Assembly (NCBI GenBank): GCA_947568835.1
Contig: OX387606.1
Coordinates: forward strand, 25,738,111 to 25,802,110
DNA length: 64,000 nucleotides
Reading direction: 5' to 3'
From: Protonemura montana
Lineage: Eukaryota > Arthropoda > Insecta > Plecoptera > Nemouridae
Each line of letters starts with the position of its first letter. Positions within the stretch are counted from its first letter, which is position 1. Shown piece by piece: positions 9,763 to 20,640 of this stretch. Made by a program: the position numbers and the translations under genes. Below the pieces are notes generated by a model, which had not been told where the DNA came from, did not search any database, and worked only from the letters and a program-made list of their open reading frames with translations.

Positions 9763-10782
9763 TTCAGTCTGAAAAATTACATCATGAAGCAATCCACAGT
9801 GAAACCATAAATCACTGCTACCAAAGTTAACCGGGTTTATAAGCAAGATCATAGTATTCAAATAATCCCTCAAAATAGCACAAAAATCACAATATGTCGA
9901 AATGTTTCAAATAACGGCTGCATGCGCCATCTAGTAGCGTCAATATGTACCATGTGATGGAGCTAGTGCAGCTGTTAGCCGGCAGAGTGCATCAGCTCCT
10001 GGGACAATTTCAAATCTTCGTGACGGCTCGGCGCTCGGCTCACTACCGAGCTCAGCGGGAAGTTCAGTACGTCGCGAGGCTTCCCCGAGCTAGGACAGCT
10101 GGGTCCGCGCCAGGCCAGTGTTCGAAACCGGTTCTACGTTGAAATCGAAGCGAATTTTCTAGAACTATAATTATAATGTGTATTTCCATTAGATTCTTCT
10201 TTCTGTTTATCATTCACGAGTGTTTTAAATTCAGTTTGTTAGTCATAAGCTTTCGATTCGAACTGTCACTGCCGTGTGCTCGATTTATTCATATGTTTAA
10301 CCGTTATTATTCTGGAAAACACGTGCCACTTGGCCGTGATATTGCGAACTTTAAATTCAGTGGCTAACTTTGGAAGACTTTGCAGCCGTACTGCTCTAAA
10401 TGAACCACGTGCTAAAACATTACTCTCCTTTCTCGTATGTTATCATGGTTACAAACTGAACCAACTTTGCTGTGTTGAAACTATCGGTGAGATGTGGGTT
10501 CACATTCCACTTGTTGCTGATGACATGCATCGGACAATGACTGGTGCGGCGTCATTCAATTGAGTTCATTTATCAAGGTTTGTTTTTATTACATTTCTCT
10601 TCATTTCATTGCTCTGTCGACATTGGTAGCTAAAGGTAACAAAGCTTATCAAAGGTTGGGGTTGGGTCTGGCATTACTCAAGCATTCTACCCAAAAACCA
10701 ATGTCTTCTAGTTTTGTCTCGTAGCGCTTTTAGGCCCCACAGAAAGTTTCATTTTGGGATTCGTACTAGTTTACTTGAGAAC
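9763..10782. other. Unassigned sequence, with a GC-rich segment
   Basis: 9930-10140 is GC-rich against its surroundings (CTCGGCGCTCGGCTC and similar) and could be a noncoding first exon or CpG-rich promoter. Frames at 9945-10142 and 10276-10563 (65-95 codons) have no domain I know. 10711-10782 (GCCCCACAGAAAGTTTCATT) recurs at 20880-20935, immediately left of another 41-bp array. Confidence 0.4.
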
Positions 10783-12478
10783 AGCTGGCTGGATCCTATG
10801 CTCTATCCAGGTTATTTGAGATCAGCTGGCTGGATCCTATGCTCTATCCAGGTTATTTGAGATCAGCTGACTGGACCCTATGCTCTATCCAGGTTATTTG
10901 AGATAAGCTGGCTGGATCCTAAGCTCTATCCAGGTTCTTTGAGATCAGCTGGCTGAATCCTATGTTCTATCCAGGTTATTTGAGATAAGCTGGCTGGATC
11001 CTATGTTCTATCCATGTTATTTGAGATCAGCTGGCTAGATCCTAAGTTCTATCCAGGTTATTTGAGATCAGCTGGCTGGATCCTATGTTCTATCCAGGTT
11101 ATTTGAGAACAGCTGACTGGATCCTATGCTCTATTAATGTTATTTGAAATCGGCTGGGGGGATCCTATGCTCTGTCCAGGTTATTTGAGATCAGCTGGCT
11201 GGATCCTATGTTCTATCCATGTTACTTGAGATCAGCTGGCTGGATCCTATGCTATATCCAGGTTATTTAAGATCAGCTGGCTGGATCCCATACTCTAAAC
11301 AGGTTATTTGAGATCAGCTGGCTGGATCCTATGCTCTATCCAGGTTATTTAAGATCAGCTGACTGAATCCTATGCTCTATCCAGGTTATTTGAGATCAGC
11401 TGGCTGGATCCTATGTTCAATCCAGGTATTTAAGATCAGCTGGCTGGATCATTTGCACCATCCAGGTTATTTGAGATCAGCTGGCTGGATCCTATGTTCT
11501 ATCCACGTTATTAAAGATCAGCTGGCTGGATCCTATGCTATATCCACATTATTTGAGATCAGCTTGCTGGATCATTTGCACCATCCAGGTTATTTGAGAT
11601 CAGCTGGCTGGATCCTATGTTCTATCCACGTTATTAAAGATCAGCTGGCTGGATCCTATGCTATATCCACATTATTTGAGATCAGCTTGCTGGATCCTAT
11701 GTTCTATCTAGGTTATTTGAGATTAGCTGGCTGGATCCTTTGCTCCATCCAGGTTATTTAAGATCAGCTGGCTGGATCCTAAGTTCTATCCACGTTATTA
11801 AAGATCAGCTGGCTGGATCCTATGCTATATCCACATTATTTGAGATCAGCTTGCTGGATCCTATGTTCTATCTAGGTTATTTGAGATTAGCTGGCTGGAT
11901 CCTTTGCTCCATCCAGGTTATTGAGATCAGCTGGCTTGATCCTAAGTTCTATCCCGGTTCTTTATGATCAGCTGGCTGGATCATTTGCTCCATTCAGGTT
12001 ATTTGAGATCAGCTGGCTGGATCCTATGCCATCCATATTATTAGAGATATGCTAAATTGATCCTATGCTCCATTTAGGTCATTTGAGATCAGCCGGCTGG
12101 ATCCTATGCTCTATCCAGGTTATTTGAGATGAGCTGGCTGGATCCTTTGCTCTTTTCAAATTATTTGAAATCAGCTGGCTGGATTCTATGCTCTATCTGG
12201 GATATTTGAGATCAGCTGACTGGATTATATGCTCTATCCAGGTTATTTGAGATCATCTGACTGGATCATATGCTCTATCCAGGTTATTTGAGATCAGCTG
12301 GCTTGATCCTATGCTCTATCCAGGTTATTTGATATCAGCTGGCTGGATCCTATGCTCTATTCAGGTTATTTGAGATCAGATGGCTGGATCCTATGCTCTA
12401 TCCAGGTTATTTGAGATCAGCTGGCTGGATCCTATGCTCTATCCAGGTTATTTGAGATGAGCTGGCTGGATCATTTGA
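10783..12478 (+). repeat. 41-bp minisatellite array 2, about 41 units
   Basis: Same 41-bp unit as array 1. A higher-order repeat is visible near 11460-11900, where groups of units repeat with shared variants (TTTGCACCATCC, CCACGTTATTAAAG). Confidence 0.95.
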
Positions 12479-12685
12479 CACTTGATGAACATGATCCATG
12501 AATTGCTGCTATCAGATCTTATTGGTACCAACATTTGCATGGATGTGTCATTTGTTTACATTGTGAAATGCACATATTGGGTCACAGGCTTCTAGCCACG
12601 TGCGTCTGTGAATAATCTCTGATAAGTCTCCGTTGGGGCGCCAGCGTTCTTGCCTCTGTTTGCAAATTGCCCCATGGTTAAGCTC
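12479..12685 (+). repeat. Composite I flank (~210 bp)
   Basis: From TTTGACACTTGATGAACATG to CCCCATGGTTAAG, near-identical to 58219-58425, also directly after a 41-bp array, and diverged at 21000-21110. This ties the 41-bp array to the following block as one unit. Confidence 0.85.
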
Positions 12686-12858
12686 CAGGTGGCGATAGTG
12701 AATGACTATTTATCAGCGGAATGTGCTGACGCTCGCAGTGCGGTCCTGGTCTTACTATCCGTTCCAAACTGACTCTCCCAATTATTTGCAATGTATATTA
12801 AAATGTAAAGTAGAGGAATATTTGAGTACGGTGGCTAGTAGCGACCTGGGGGATCCCT

Positions 12859-13113
12859 GTGGACGAAAATCTCCAAATATGGTCACAAACTAAATGCGAG
12901 CCAATGATTGGTCGACTGAGTCACGAGTTGTGGAATCCGGAGGGGGAGCTTGAGGAACGCGCGAGGAAGACCAACGAAGGAGCAGGGAGTCAGCCCGAGG
13001 TCGGGAACGCGACAAGAAGTGTCAGGAGAAACTGCTCGAGGCCGGTGAACCGAGCGGACGCAAGAAGGGAGACAGACGTAACAGTCAAACATCGCAAGAC
13101 CAAGTGGACGTGA
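12859..13113 (+). CDS. Hypothetical 84-residue frame in composite I
   Basis: Not recognised. The frame is polar and Arg/Glu-rich (ELEERARKTNEGAG) and ends at ACGTGAGT, whose GTGAGT is a consensus 5' splice donor, so the stop may be intronic. Possible acceptors follow at 13365 (CCCTTGCAG) and 13474 (TTTTTCTTGCAG). The second copy (60599-60817) has a 4-base deletion that ends the frame after 72 residues, so constraint on the protein is not evident. Confidence 0.25.
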   Translation: MDENLQIWSQTKCEPMIGRLSHELWNPEGELEERARKTNEGAGSQPEVGNATRSVRRNCSRPVNRADARRETDVTVKHRKTKWT

Positions 13114-13474
13114 GTCACCGATCATCAGACTGCGTATTGAAGGACACTGCTCCTGAGTTGTGAGCCGCCACGACGCCAGCTCGACATGACGCACCGCTAT
13201 ATAGACGCTATCGTACTCAATTATCATTTATATTTTTATTCTAGCTACAAAGCTAGGAAGGGACTTCAGAATCTATGTACTTATTTTGTTTGTGGAGATA
13301 ATAGGTTTTGTTTGTAAGCAGATTTTGGGTTAGTTAAATTCTGTATCCCGCATCCTCCCCCTTGCAGGACCACACTGAGTGAGTCGGCAGCTTTTCTCTG
13401 CATCTGAGACGATGAGAGGTATTTTCAAGCGCCTAATTTACAACATCAGCTAATATTGTTTGTTTTTTCTTGCA

Positions 13475-13724
13475 GGGACTCGGGGAAAGCGTCGGACAAA
13501 GTGCTCCGTGAAGGTTTCAAGTGCCGTAATTGCTGGCCGCAGGACGCAGGACGCTGGACGCAGGATGCAGGGGAGTCAACAATGGCCGCCACGTGACGCT
13601 GCTGAAGGAGAGAAGGGGAGGGGGGTGTTGGTGATAACCAGACAGCTGGGAGCGTAGCTAACACCCCCTGTGTTAGGGGAAGATATCAACAGTTGGTGTC
13701 GCTGTCAGCTGCTTGAAGACAAGG
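13475..13724 (+). other. Exon-like segment with conserved splice sites
   Basis: Bounded by TTTTTTCTTGCAG on the left and TTGAAGACAAG|GTACATGC on the right. The copy at 21130-21210 keeps TTTGCTTGTAG and GAAGTCAAG|GTACGTGC although much in between is lost, and the copy at 61212-61587 keeps both signals. The content is low complexity and I see no coding potential. Confidence 0.35.
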
Positions 13725-13985
13725 TACATGCAAATCCTTTATACACTAATTTCATGCCCGACGCAACTCCGCTGCATGCAGTATAGCCATCAAGTTAGTT
13801 GAGAGTAGGCGCTGATTTGCACCATGGAAACATATAATGCTAGAATATGATCGTAGTGAATCTGAAAGAACTGAGCCAATGTTAAATGCAACCAATGTTA
13901 AACTAAAACATAATTTTTTAGCTTCACTCCTCTTTAACCTTGGTGATTTCCCAAGGACCAGTGTATACAACTCGCCAAACAGTTC

Positions 13986-15120
13986 TGTGGTCACCCTTTC
14001 AATACCTGACCCGGCGCAGTGTTGCTTAACTTTCATCCATCCAACCTCTCTCCCGAACAGAACTGGTCATGTGTATGATGGACACCCATCCAATACCTGA
14101 CCCAGCGCAGTGTTGCTTAACTTTCATCCCTCCAACCTCTCTCCCGAACAGAACTAGTCATTTGTGTGGCGGTCACCCATCCAATACCTGACTCAGCACA
14201 GTGTTGCTTAACTTGCATCACTCCAACCTCTCTCCCGAAAAAAACTGGTTATGTGTATAATGTTCACCCATCCAATACCCGACTCTGGGCAGTGTTGCTT
14301 AACTTTCACCCTCCAACCTCTCTCCCGAACAGAACTGGTCTAGCAGGTACCTATCCAATACCTGGCCCAGCGCAATGTTGCTTTACTTTCATCCATCCAA
14401 CCTCTCCTCCGGACAGAACTGCTTACGTGTATGATGGTCATCCATCCAATACCTGACCCAGCGCAGTGTTGCTTAACTTTCATCCCTCCAACCTCTCTCC
14501 CGTATAGAACTGGTCTGGCGGTTACCCATCCAACACCTGACCCAGCGTAGTGTTGCTCAACTTGCATCCCTCCAACCTCTCTCCCGAATAGAGCTGATGG
14601 TATGTGTGATGGCCACCAATCCAATACCTGACCCAGCTCAGTGTTCCTTGACTTTCATCCCTCCAACTAACCTCTCTTCCTAAAAGAAAAGGTCATGTGT
14701 ATTATGGATATACATCCAAAACCTGGCCGAGAACAGTGTTGCTTTACTTTTATCCCTCCAACCTCTCCTCCGGACAGAACTGCTTTTGTGTATGATGGTC
14801 ATCCATCCAATACCTGATTCAGCGCAGGCTTGCTTAACTTTCATCCTGCCAACCTCTCTCCCGTACAGAACTGGTCTGACGGTTACCCATCTAATACCTG
14901 ACCCAGTGTAGTGTTGTTAAACATGCATCCCTCCAACCTCTCTCCCAAACAAAACTGGTCATGTGTTTGAAAGTCACCCATCCAATACCTGACCCCGCGC
15001 AGTGCTGCTTAACTTTCACCCTCCAACCTCTCTCCCGAACAGAACTAGTTATGTGTATAATGGTTATCCATCCAATACCTGACCCAGAACAGTGTTGCTT
15101 AACTTTCATCCCTCCAACCT
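13986..15120 (-). repeat. 5S-like 91-bp array, about 12 units
   Basis: Diverged units, each with GTTAAGCAACACTG and GGATGGGTGACC-like motifs on the minus strand. Some units carry indels of a few bases. Confidence 0.9.
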
Positions 15121-15149
15121 ACATGCAACATGCAACTGTTCCCATCTGC

Positions 15150-15953
15150 TAGCATCTGGCCAGCACGGTCTGTTGGCTGCATTCACGGACATGTTTCTAG
15201 GAGGTCTAGCTAGCACGACCCGTTGGCTGCATTCACGGACACTATTCTAGGAGGTCTGGCCAGCACGGTCCGTTGGCTGCATTCACGGACATGTTTCTAG
15301 GAGGTCTGGCCAGCACGGTCCGTTGGCTGCATTCACGGACATGTTTCTAGGAGGTCTGGCTAGCACGGTCTGTTGGCTGCATTCACGGACACTATTTTAG
15401 GAGGTCTGGCCAGCACGGTCCGTTGGCTGCATTCACGGACATGTTTCTAGGAGGTCTGGCCAGCACGGTCCGTTGGCTGCATTCACGGACATGTTTCTAG
15501 GAGGTCTGGCCAGCACGGTCCGTTGGCTGCATTCACGGACATGTTTCTAGGAGGTCTGGCCAGCACGACCCGTTGGCTGCATTCACGGACATGTTTCTAG
15601 GAGGTCTAGCTAGCACGGTCTGTTGGCTGCATTCACGGACACTATTCTAGCAGGTCTGACCAGCACGGTCCGTTGGCTGCATTCACGGACATGTTTCTAG
15701 GTCTGGCTAGCACGGTCTGTTGGCTGCATTCACGGACATGTTTCTAGGAGGTCTGGCTAGCACGGTCTGTTGTCTGCATTCACGGACATGTTTCTAGGAG
15801 GTCTGGCTAGCACGGTCTGTTGGCTGCATTCACGGACATGTTTCTAGGAGGTCTGGCCAGCACGGTCTGTTGGCTGCATTCACGGACACTATTCTAGCAG
15901 GTCTGACCAGCACGGTCTGTTGGCTGCATTCACGGACACTATTCTAGCAGGCC
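15150..15953 (+). repeat. 50-bp minisatellite array 1, about 16 units
   Basis: Unit CAGCACGGTCCGTTGGCTGC followed by ATTCACGGACATGTTTCTAG and GAGGTCTGGC. ATGTTTCTAG and ACTATTCTAG variants alternate. Same repeat at 43735-44400. Confidence 0.95.
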
Positions 15954-16665
15954 TGGCCTAGGAAAGCAACAGACTCGCTTTGGCCGTGTACAGTTTCTAC
16001 GCCTCTCGGCTGGTGTAAATTGTCTACATAGCAACTGTTGTCGGGCTGCACCTTGGTTTATACGTAGGTTCGCTGTCAATAATGTTTTGATCCTTTTCGT
16101 TAAATGTAATTGTACTGGTGTTTATGAGGAAATTGTCAGTGGGTGCCAAGGTATTAACTGAGAAAACGTCGGTCCGCCAAGGTATTTATGGGCTCTTAGG
16201 GTTATTAAAATGCCCGCCTCAGCGTCAAACAGTATATCTACAGCACCATTCAAGTGTTAGCCCTGCTGCTGTCATCCCAACCACTTCTTGACCAGGGGTT
16301 GAATTTGCGTCTCATCCACGTAGTTGTCGTGCCTATTCGGCCATTTTCACTCCTTGCTTGCATTACTTGCGAGTGCTTTTTTCATTGCTAGTAATGTAAT
16401 TATAATAGGTGATCGACAACATGCATTGTTAAACATTGTGGTAATGCATTCTGAAGCTAAGAACGCACAAAAATATCGTCTTGAAGACTAGAATTCGTTT
16501 TCTTTTTTGGAAATTCGAAAAGTCGTGTGGATTAAAAATTATTTGAGAATTCTTGTTAAATTCTCCTTACAAAATCCCATTGAATTTTTTTGAAAATTTT
16601 TCGGACTTTTCTTCAATCACACCGTATGCTTCTTTTGTTTGCCAATGCGCGTATCTAGAAGACGA
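15954..16665 (+). repeat. Composite II central block, copy 1
   Basis: About 700 bp repeated at 44401-45105 with few differences. An open frame of 89 codons (44570-44839) in the other copy is broken here by a small indel, so coding is doubtful. Confidence 0.85.
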
Positions 16666-16667
16666 TC

Positions 16668-17400
16668 CCTCCAACGTCTCTCCCGAACAGAACTGGTCAT
16701 GTGTATGATAGTCACTTATCAAAAACCTGATCCAGCGCAGTGTTGCTTAACTTTCATCCCTCCAACCTCTCCCCCAAACAGAACTGGTCATAATGTGTTC
16801 GATGGTCACCCATCCCAGATCTGATCCTGCGCAGTGTTGCTTAACTTTCATCCCTCCAACCTCTCTCCCGAACAGAACTGGTCATGTGTATGATGGTCAC
16901 CCATCCAATACCTGACCCAGCTGAGTGTTGCTTAACTTTCATCCCTCCAACCTCTCCCCCAAACAGAACTGGTCATAATGTGTTCGATGGTCACCCATCC
17001 CAGATCTGATCCTGCGCAGTGTTGCTTAACTTTCATCCCTCCAACCTCTCTCCCGAACAGAACTGGTCATGTGTATGATGGTCACCCATCCAATACCTGA
17101 CCCAGTGCAGTGTTGCTTAACTTTCATCCCTCCAACCTCTCTCCCGAACAGAACTGGTCATGTGTATGATAGTCACCTATCCAATACCTGACCCAGCGCA
17201 GTGTTGCTTAACTTTCATCCCTCCAACCTCTCTCCCGAACAGAACTGGTCATGTGTATGATAGTCACCTATCCAATACCTGACCCAGCGCAGTGTTGCTT
17301 AACTTTCATCCCTCCAACCTCTCTCCCGAACAGAATTGGTCATGTGTATGATAGTCACCCATGCAATACGGTGACCCAGCGCAGCGTGGTTTTATTCTTA
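16668..17400 (-). repeat. 5S-like 91-bp array, about 8 units
   Basis: Two-unit higher-order structure: the unit pair with CATAATGTGTTCGATGG recurs. The last unit has decayed (GTGTGGTTTTATTCTTATCC), as does the junction unit near 55270. Confidence 0.9.
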
Positions 17401-18078
17401 TCCCTTCGACCTCTAGGAATGTCGAAAATGTAGTAATGTAGTACCCTTTTAGCATTGGCCGGGTGTGTATTGCGAATGGTGCATATTGAAGGTGATTGTG
17501 AATGAAAACAAAGTGGAATGCCTACCTTGAGGCTTGATAAATCTTCATTTTTCTTCAATTTTCTGTCTGATAGTGTCTCTTCCTTTTTCTTGAAAAATAA
17601 CCCCTGTTCTTTATATGCTTACTAAAACATTGCCGCGTAGACATGATCAAAGTCAGTTTCGGCCATTCACGAACCCACAAAAATCGCGTAAGTTTTCACG
17701 AGTATGACACGTTAAACTCTGCATCATCTATCACTCCTACACGATTTGCCATGTGAAAATGCGCCAAATATAGTCAGCTGCTAAAGTGTGGGGGGGGGGG
17801 GGAGATAAAATGATTACTACTGAACTAAATTGTAATACCATCTAGCAGTCCAATACAGACATAGTTCTCTGCGGATATTTTTTATAAAAACACTTTGTGC
17901 CGCTTGAATTCGCTGTAAGTCTCTCACATACCATGCATTCACGAACATGACCGTGTCACATTGAAATTGTTGGGTGAGAAATTATGTCAAATCGCTAAAT
18001 CTGGGCCTAGAATGTCTTTAGGTGTATTCTTTTCCACTAACCGGGCTGTCGATCGTCATTTTTACTTACAACGTTAAA
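17401..18078. other. Target sequence of Kolobok element; inverted dispersed repeat
   Basis: A G-run sits near 17790-17804. 17880-18020 matches the minus strand of 59046-59230 (AATTTCTCACCCAACAATTT on that strand). TCCACTAACC followed by GGCTGTCG at 18033-18070 recurs at 43607-43650, just left of the second 50-bp array. No gene seen. Confidence 0.5.
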
Positions 18079-18264
18079 GGTGGACTCCGGTTAAATCGGC
18101 TGTTTTTAGGTTATCTAAACATCATATGCATATTCGTCATGTGAATAGGACTGAAAAAACTGCAAGTCTGTCGCGCAGTTAGCTCCGGAGCTGTAGGGTT
18201 GCGAACATTCGGTGGTGGGGGTAGCTACGTCACGGGCTAGCCGCGCATGCTGGCGCGTGTATGG

Positions 18265-18306
18265 CCAATGATATAAGCAGGTCCCGCGACCTGCTTATAT
18301 CATTGG
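18265..18306. repeat. Perfect 19-bp hairpin inside the Kolobok element
   Basis: CCAATGATATAAGCAGGTC is followed by CCGC and its exact complement, a perfect 19-bp stem with a 4-base loop, in the region downstream of the truncated transposase gene. Confidence 0.9.
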
Positions 18307-18445
18307 TTTTGTTGCAATCGCTGCTCTAATTCATTTATTAGCAATGGCTGGCTTTCTTCCTTACACACAAGATCCACGTAAATCGCACAGAGAGAATAAG
18401 CCCTCTACGGGCACTCAAAAAACTAAGAATTTGAATAGAGATTTA

Positions 18446-19663
18446 TTAGGTAGAGCTACACGGCGAGTCGAACTGGCCATCACCTGACACCCAAACTCCC
18501 TCTCCGTCACACTTATCGTTTATCTCGTGGATATGCTCTTGCTTTTGCTCAGTCCATGTGTGTTTCATAGCGGGTGTAATAAAACGTCGAACGATGTCAT
18601 AGAATGTTGTTTCACTCATTACTAGTGCATTCAAAGTTTCAGCGAAAGATTCCATTTTTTTGAAACTCATCCCAGTGCAATAAATGGAAGTCGCAATTTT
18701 TATTGTTCCTACACCAAATTTATTGTTGCTCGGTTGGGATCGCCACTTACAAATGTGCATGTTCTTACATTTCGTTGTAACAATCAACGTTGACGCTTTG
18801 GTCGATTGTTGTATTTCAAGCACTGATTCTCCACATTTTGAGCAAAGTGTAAACAAAGGTTTCAAGCAATCCCAAAAGACAAAGAATAAGTCGTAATCTT
18901 TATGGGGTCTCTTTTTTCCTTGAATTGCGGTCGATAATGAGCCGTCGTCTTCTTCGGCGTCGGTGTCGCCGTCTGGTTCGGAATCAGAGCGCAAACCTGA
19001 TGAAGGACACTCGTACAGGTCATCCGATTCTGAGTCAGTGTCATTGTCTGTATTTGCCACATTGTTGCCGTCTGAATGCAAAATATCGCCGATGAGATTA
19101 CACTGGATGCCGATCTCTCGTGTAGCGGACTGCTCCGTAGGAGTCGCCGGACTCGCTGCTAGCAGGATAGCTTCGATGTCGGGCTCGACGTCAATGCAGA
19201 CGACGCTCGAACACGCATTTTCAGTATCCTCCACGGCTTCGGCAACTCGCTTCTTTCGCAGGTAGATGGATTGACGACGCTGTTTTTTTTTTTCAGGCTG
19301 AGAAGAAGTAGATGGCTCATCATGCCTCTTCTTGTCGGTGTCCCCTTTCATGTTTATCGAAGGCACTGCTGATTTCTTCAAGACTCTGTTGCTGTCCTTT
19401 TTGTATATCGCCATTGCACTTTTGAGAGAAGGTCCTAGCTCGTACTCTTCTTTATCAAAGTGAATAGAGCATACGCGAGCGTAGGGTGACGGAATGAAAT
19501 TGACACGGTTTATTTTTCTAATCCACATTTTGAAACGGTTTGGTGATCGTTCACGATTTGGAAACTTGTGAAAGCCAATTTTATTCCCCTCGGCGTCCAA
19601 AGCCGGCTTTTTGGCGCTATTGCTACAGCCAAACACACAACAGAACGGCATATTGAAAGTCAA
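18446..19663 (-). CDS. THAP-domain Kolobok transposase, C-terminally truncated
   Basis: A 405-codon frame. The likely start is the second Met (MPFCCVFGCSN). The THAP zinc finger uses Cys near residues 9 and 13 with Cys65-x2-His68 (VCSIHF) and the HKFP motif. A Lys/Arg-rich nuclear-localisation-like stretch (about 110-140) and a long acidic Asp/Glu/Ser linker (about 205-250) follow. A Cys-rich segment (LCSKCGES, TKCKNMHICKW) precedes VWVSGDGQFDSP, the motif that in relatives continues with a Gly and the rest of the catalytic core. Here the frame ends five residues later (CSST), so the catalytic half is missing. It would bind DNA but not transpose, and could act as a repressor. The frame is otherwise clean, which suggests youth. 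Confidence 0.85.
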   Translation of the reverse strand: MTFNMPFCCVFGCSNSAKKPALDAEGNKIGFHKFPNRERSPNRFKMWIRKINRVNFIPSPYARVCSIHFDKEEYELGPSLKSAMAIYKKDSNRVLKKSAVPSINMKGDTDKKRHDEPSTSSQPEKKKQRRQSIYLRKKRVAEAVEDTENACSSVVCIDVEPDIEAILLAASPATPTEQSATREIGIQCNLIGDILHSDGNNVANTDNDTDSESDDLYECPSSGLRSDSEPDGDTDAEEDDGSLSTAIQGKKRPHKDYDLFFVFWDCLKPLFTLCSKCGESVLEIQQSTKASTLIVTTKCKNMHICKWRSQPSNNKFGVGTIKIATSIYCTGMSFKKMESFAETLNALVMSETTFYDIVRRFITPAMKHTWTEQKQEHIHEINDKCDGEGVWVSGDGQFDSPCSST

Positions 19664-19974
19664 AAAAAGCTAAAATAATTATATGAACACAACCGTCATT
19701 ACACAATACAATAGACACACTACAAACAAACCACACACTATTTCACGCGCGCTCAATGCTGTTTAGGCTAGCAATGCCTGCCCGCTCAAGCCGCACGGTC
19801 GACTCGCTTACTAACCGGTGACGTCAGCATTCCCACCCCACCAAACTTTACTTGCGTCTAGCAGGGGCTACACTTATCGCACAAACGCCGGGTTTTTTTT
19901 ATTCAACTATATTTCTGAATCTCCATCTAAATTCTTCGGCCCAAAAAAACCGATTTAACCGGAGTCTACCTTAA

Positions 19975-20290
19975 AGATTAAAAGTAACCATCGACAAGGA
20001 TGAAATGGATTTCCTTGTTTCAATTCACAGAGTCCATGTAAACATTTGGTATCGTCTCACGCATGTGGTTTTGTGGAACTGGTGAACAGATTGGTTGCTA
20101 CCCGCTTCTAAAAATAACACACCCTTTTCGCTACCTGGCAATCGCGATCCCGCCGACAGGCTCACAAATACCGCATTTTCTGACAGCCTGAGCCGAGTCG
20201 GTAAGGTAGTCATGTAGTTCCTAGGCAGTGCCACTAAAATCCCGCAATCGCTAGCTGCTAGCACCCCAAACGACTGCTGCGATCATGGTG
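19975..20290. other. Unassigned sequence
   Basis: Contains a 79-codon minus-strand frame without a recognisable domain. Nothing else visible. Confidence 0.4.
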
Positions 20291-20640
20291 TGGTTCCAAA
20301 GAAGGTCCAAAAAGTTGGCAGAAACTTTAACACAGACTGTAAGGCTCTACCTAACCCATATTCTTTTCTCTAAGCTACTAGCGCGTTTACGAAAGTCACA
20401 TGCACTACGGATTTTTCCAACTCCGCGGCACGTACAGCGGTTTGCTACAACTAGCGCCGCCACCATCCGTCATGCTCTAAGCTTTCTGTCAAACCCCAGT
20501 GCCGATATACCAGATACCTTTATACCAGATACATTTATACCAGATACCTTTATACCAGATACCTTTATACCAGATACCTTTATACCAGATACCTTTATAC
20601 CAGATACCTTTAAACCTAACCTAAGTCTTTCTTTATGGTA
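20291..20640 (+). repeat. Dispersed repeat with 15-bp VNTR, copy 1
   Basis: The segment recurs inverted at 26589-27050 (AAAGTTGGCAGAAACTTTAA and neighbours). 20505-20612 holds about seven copies of ATACCAGATACCTTT. The 15-bp period gives a Pro-Asp-Thr-Phe-Ile frame, but the repeat, not coding, explains it. Confidence 0.85.

Larger units (their letters stand above)
12686..13985 (+). repeat. Composite I central block, copy 1
   Basis: About 1.3 kb repeated nearly base for base at 60423-61850. It contains a small frame (12859-13113), splice-like signals and a (GGACGCAGGA)n stretch, and ends in the 5S-like array. Confidence 0.85.
18079..19970 (-). mobile_element. Kolobok-type TTAA element, internally deleted
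   Basis: Termini GGTGGACTCCGGTTAAATCG and, inverted on the right, GGTAGACTCCGGTTAAATCG. TTAA (TTAAA) flanks both ends at 18074 and 19971. TTAA duplications and a THAP-containing transposase define Kolobok. The element carries only the N-terminal part of the transposase, so it is a deletion derivative. Confidence 0.85.

Noticed and set aside
6637-12478. Regular direct repeats that could suggest a CRISPR array
   Set aside because: The 41-bp units abut without unique spacers, and the context is eukaryotic. They are minisatellites.
13986-15120. 5S-like units as functional 5S rRNA genes
   Set aside because: Only about 46-65 bases of the 120-nt gene are conserved, the 3' half is unrelated, and no T-run terminator follows.
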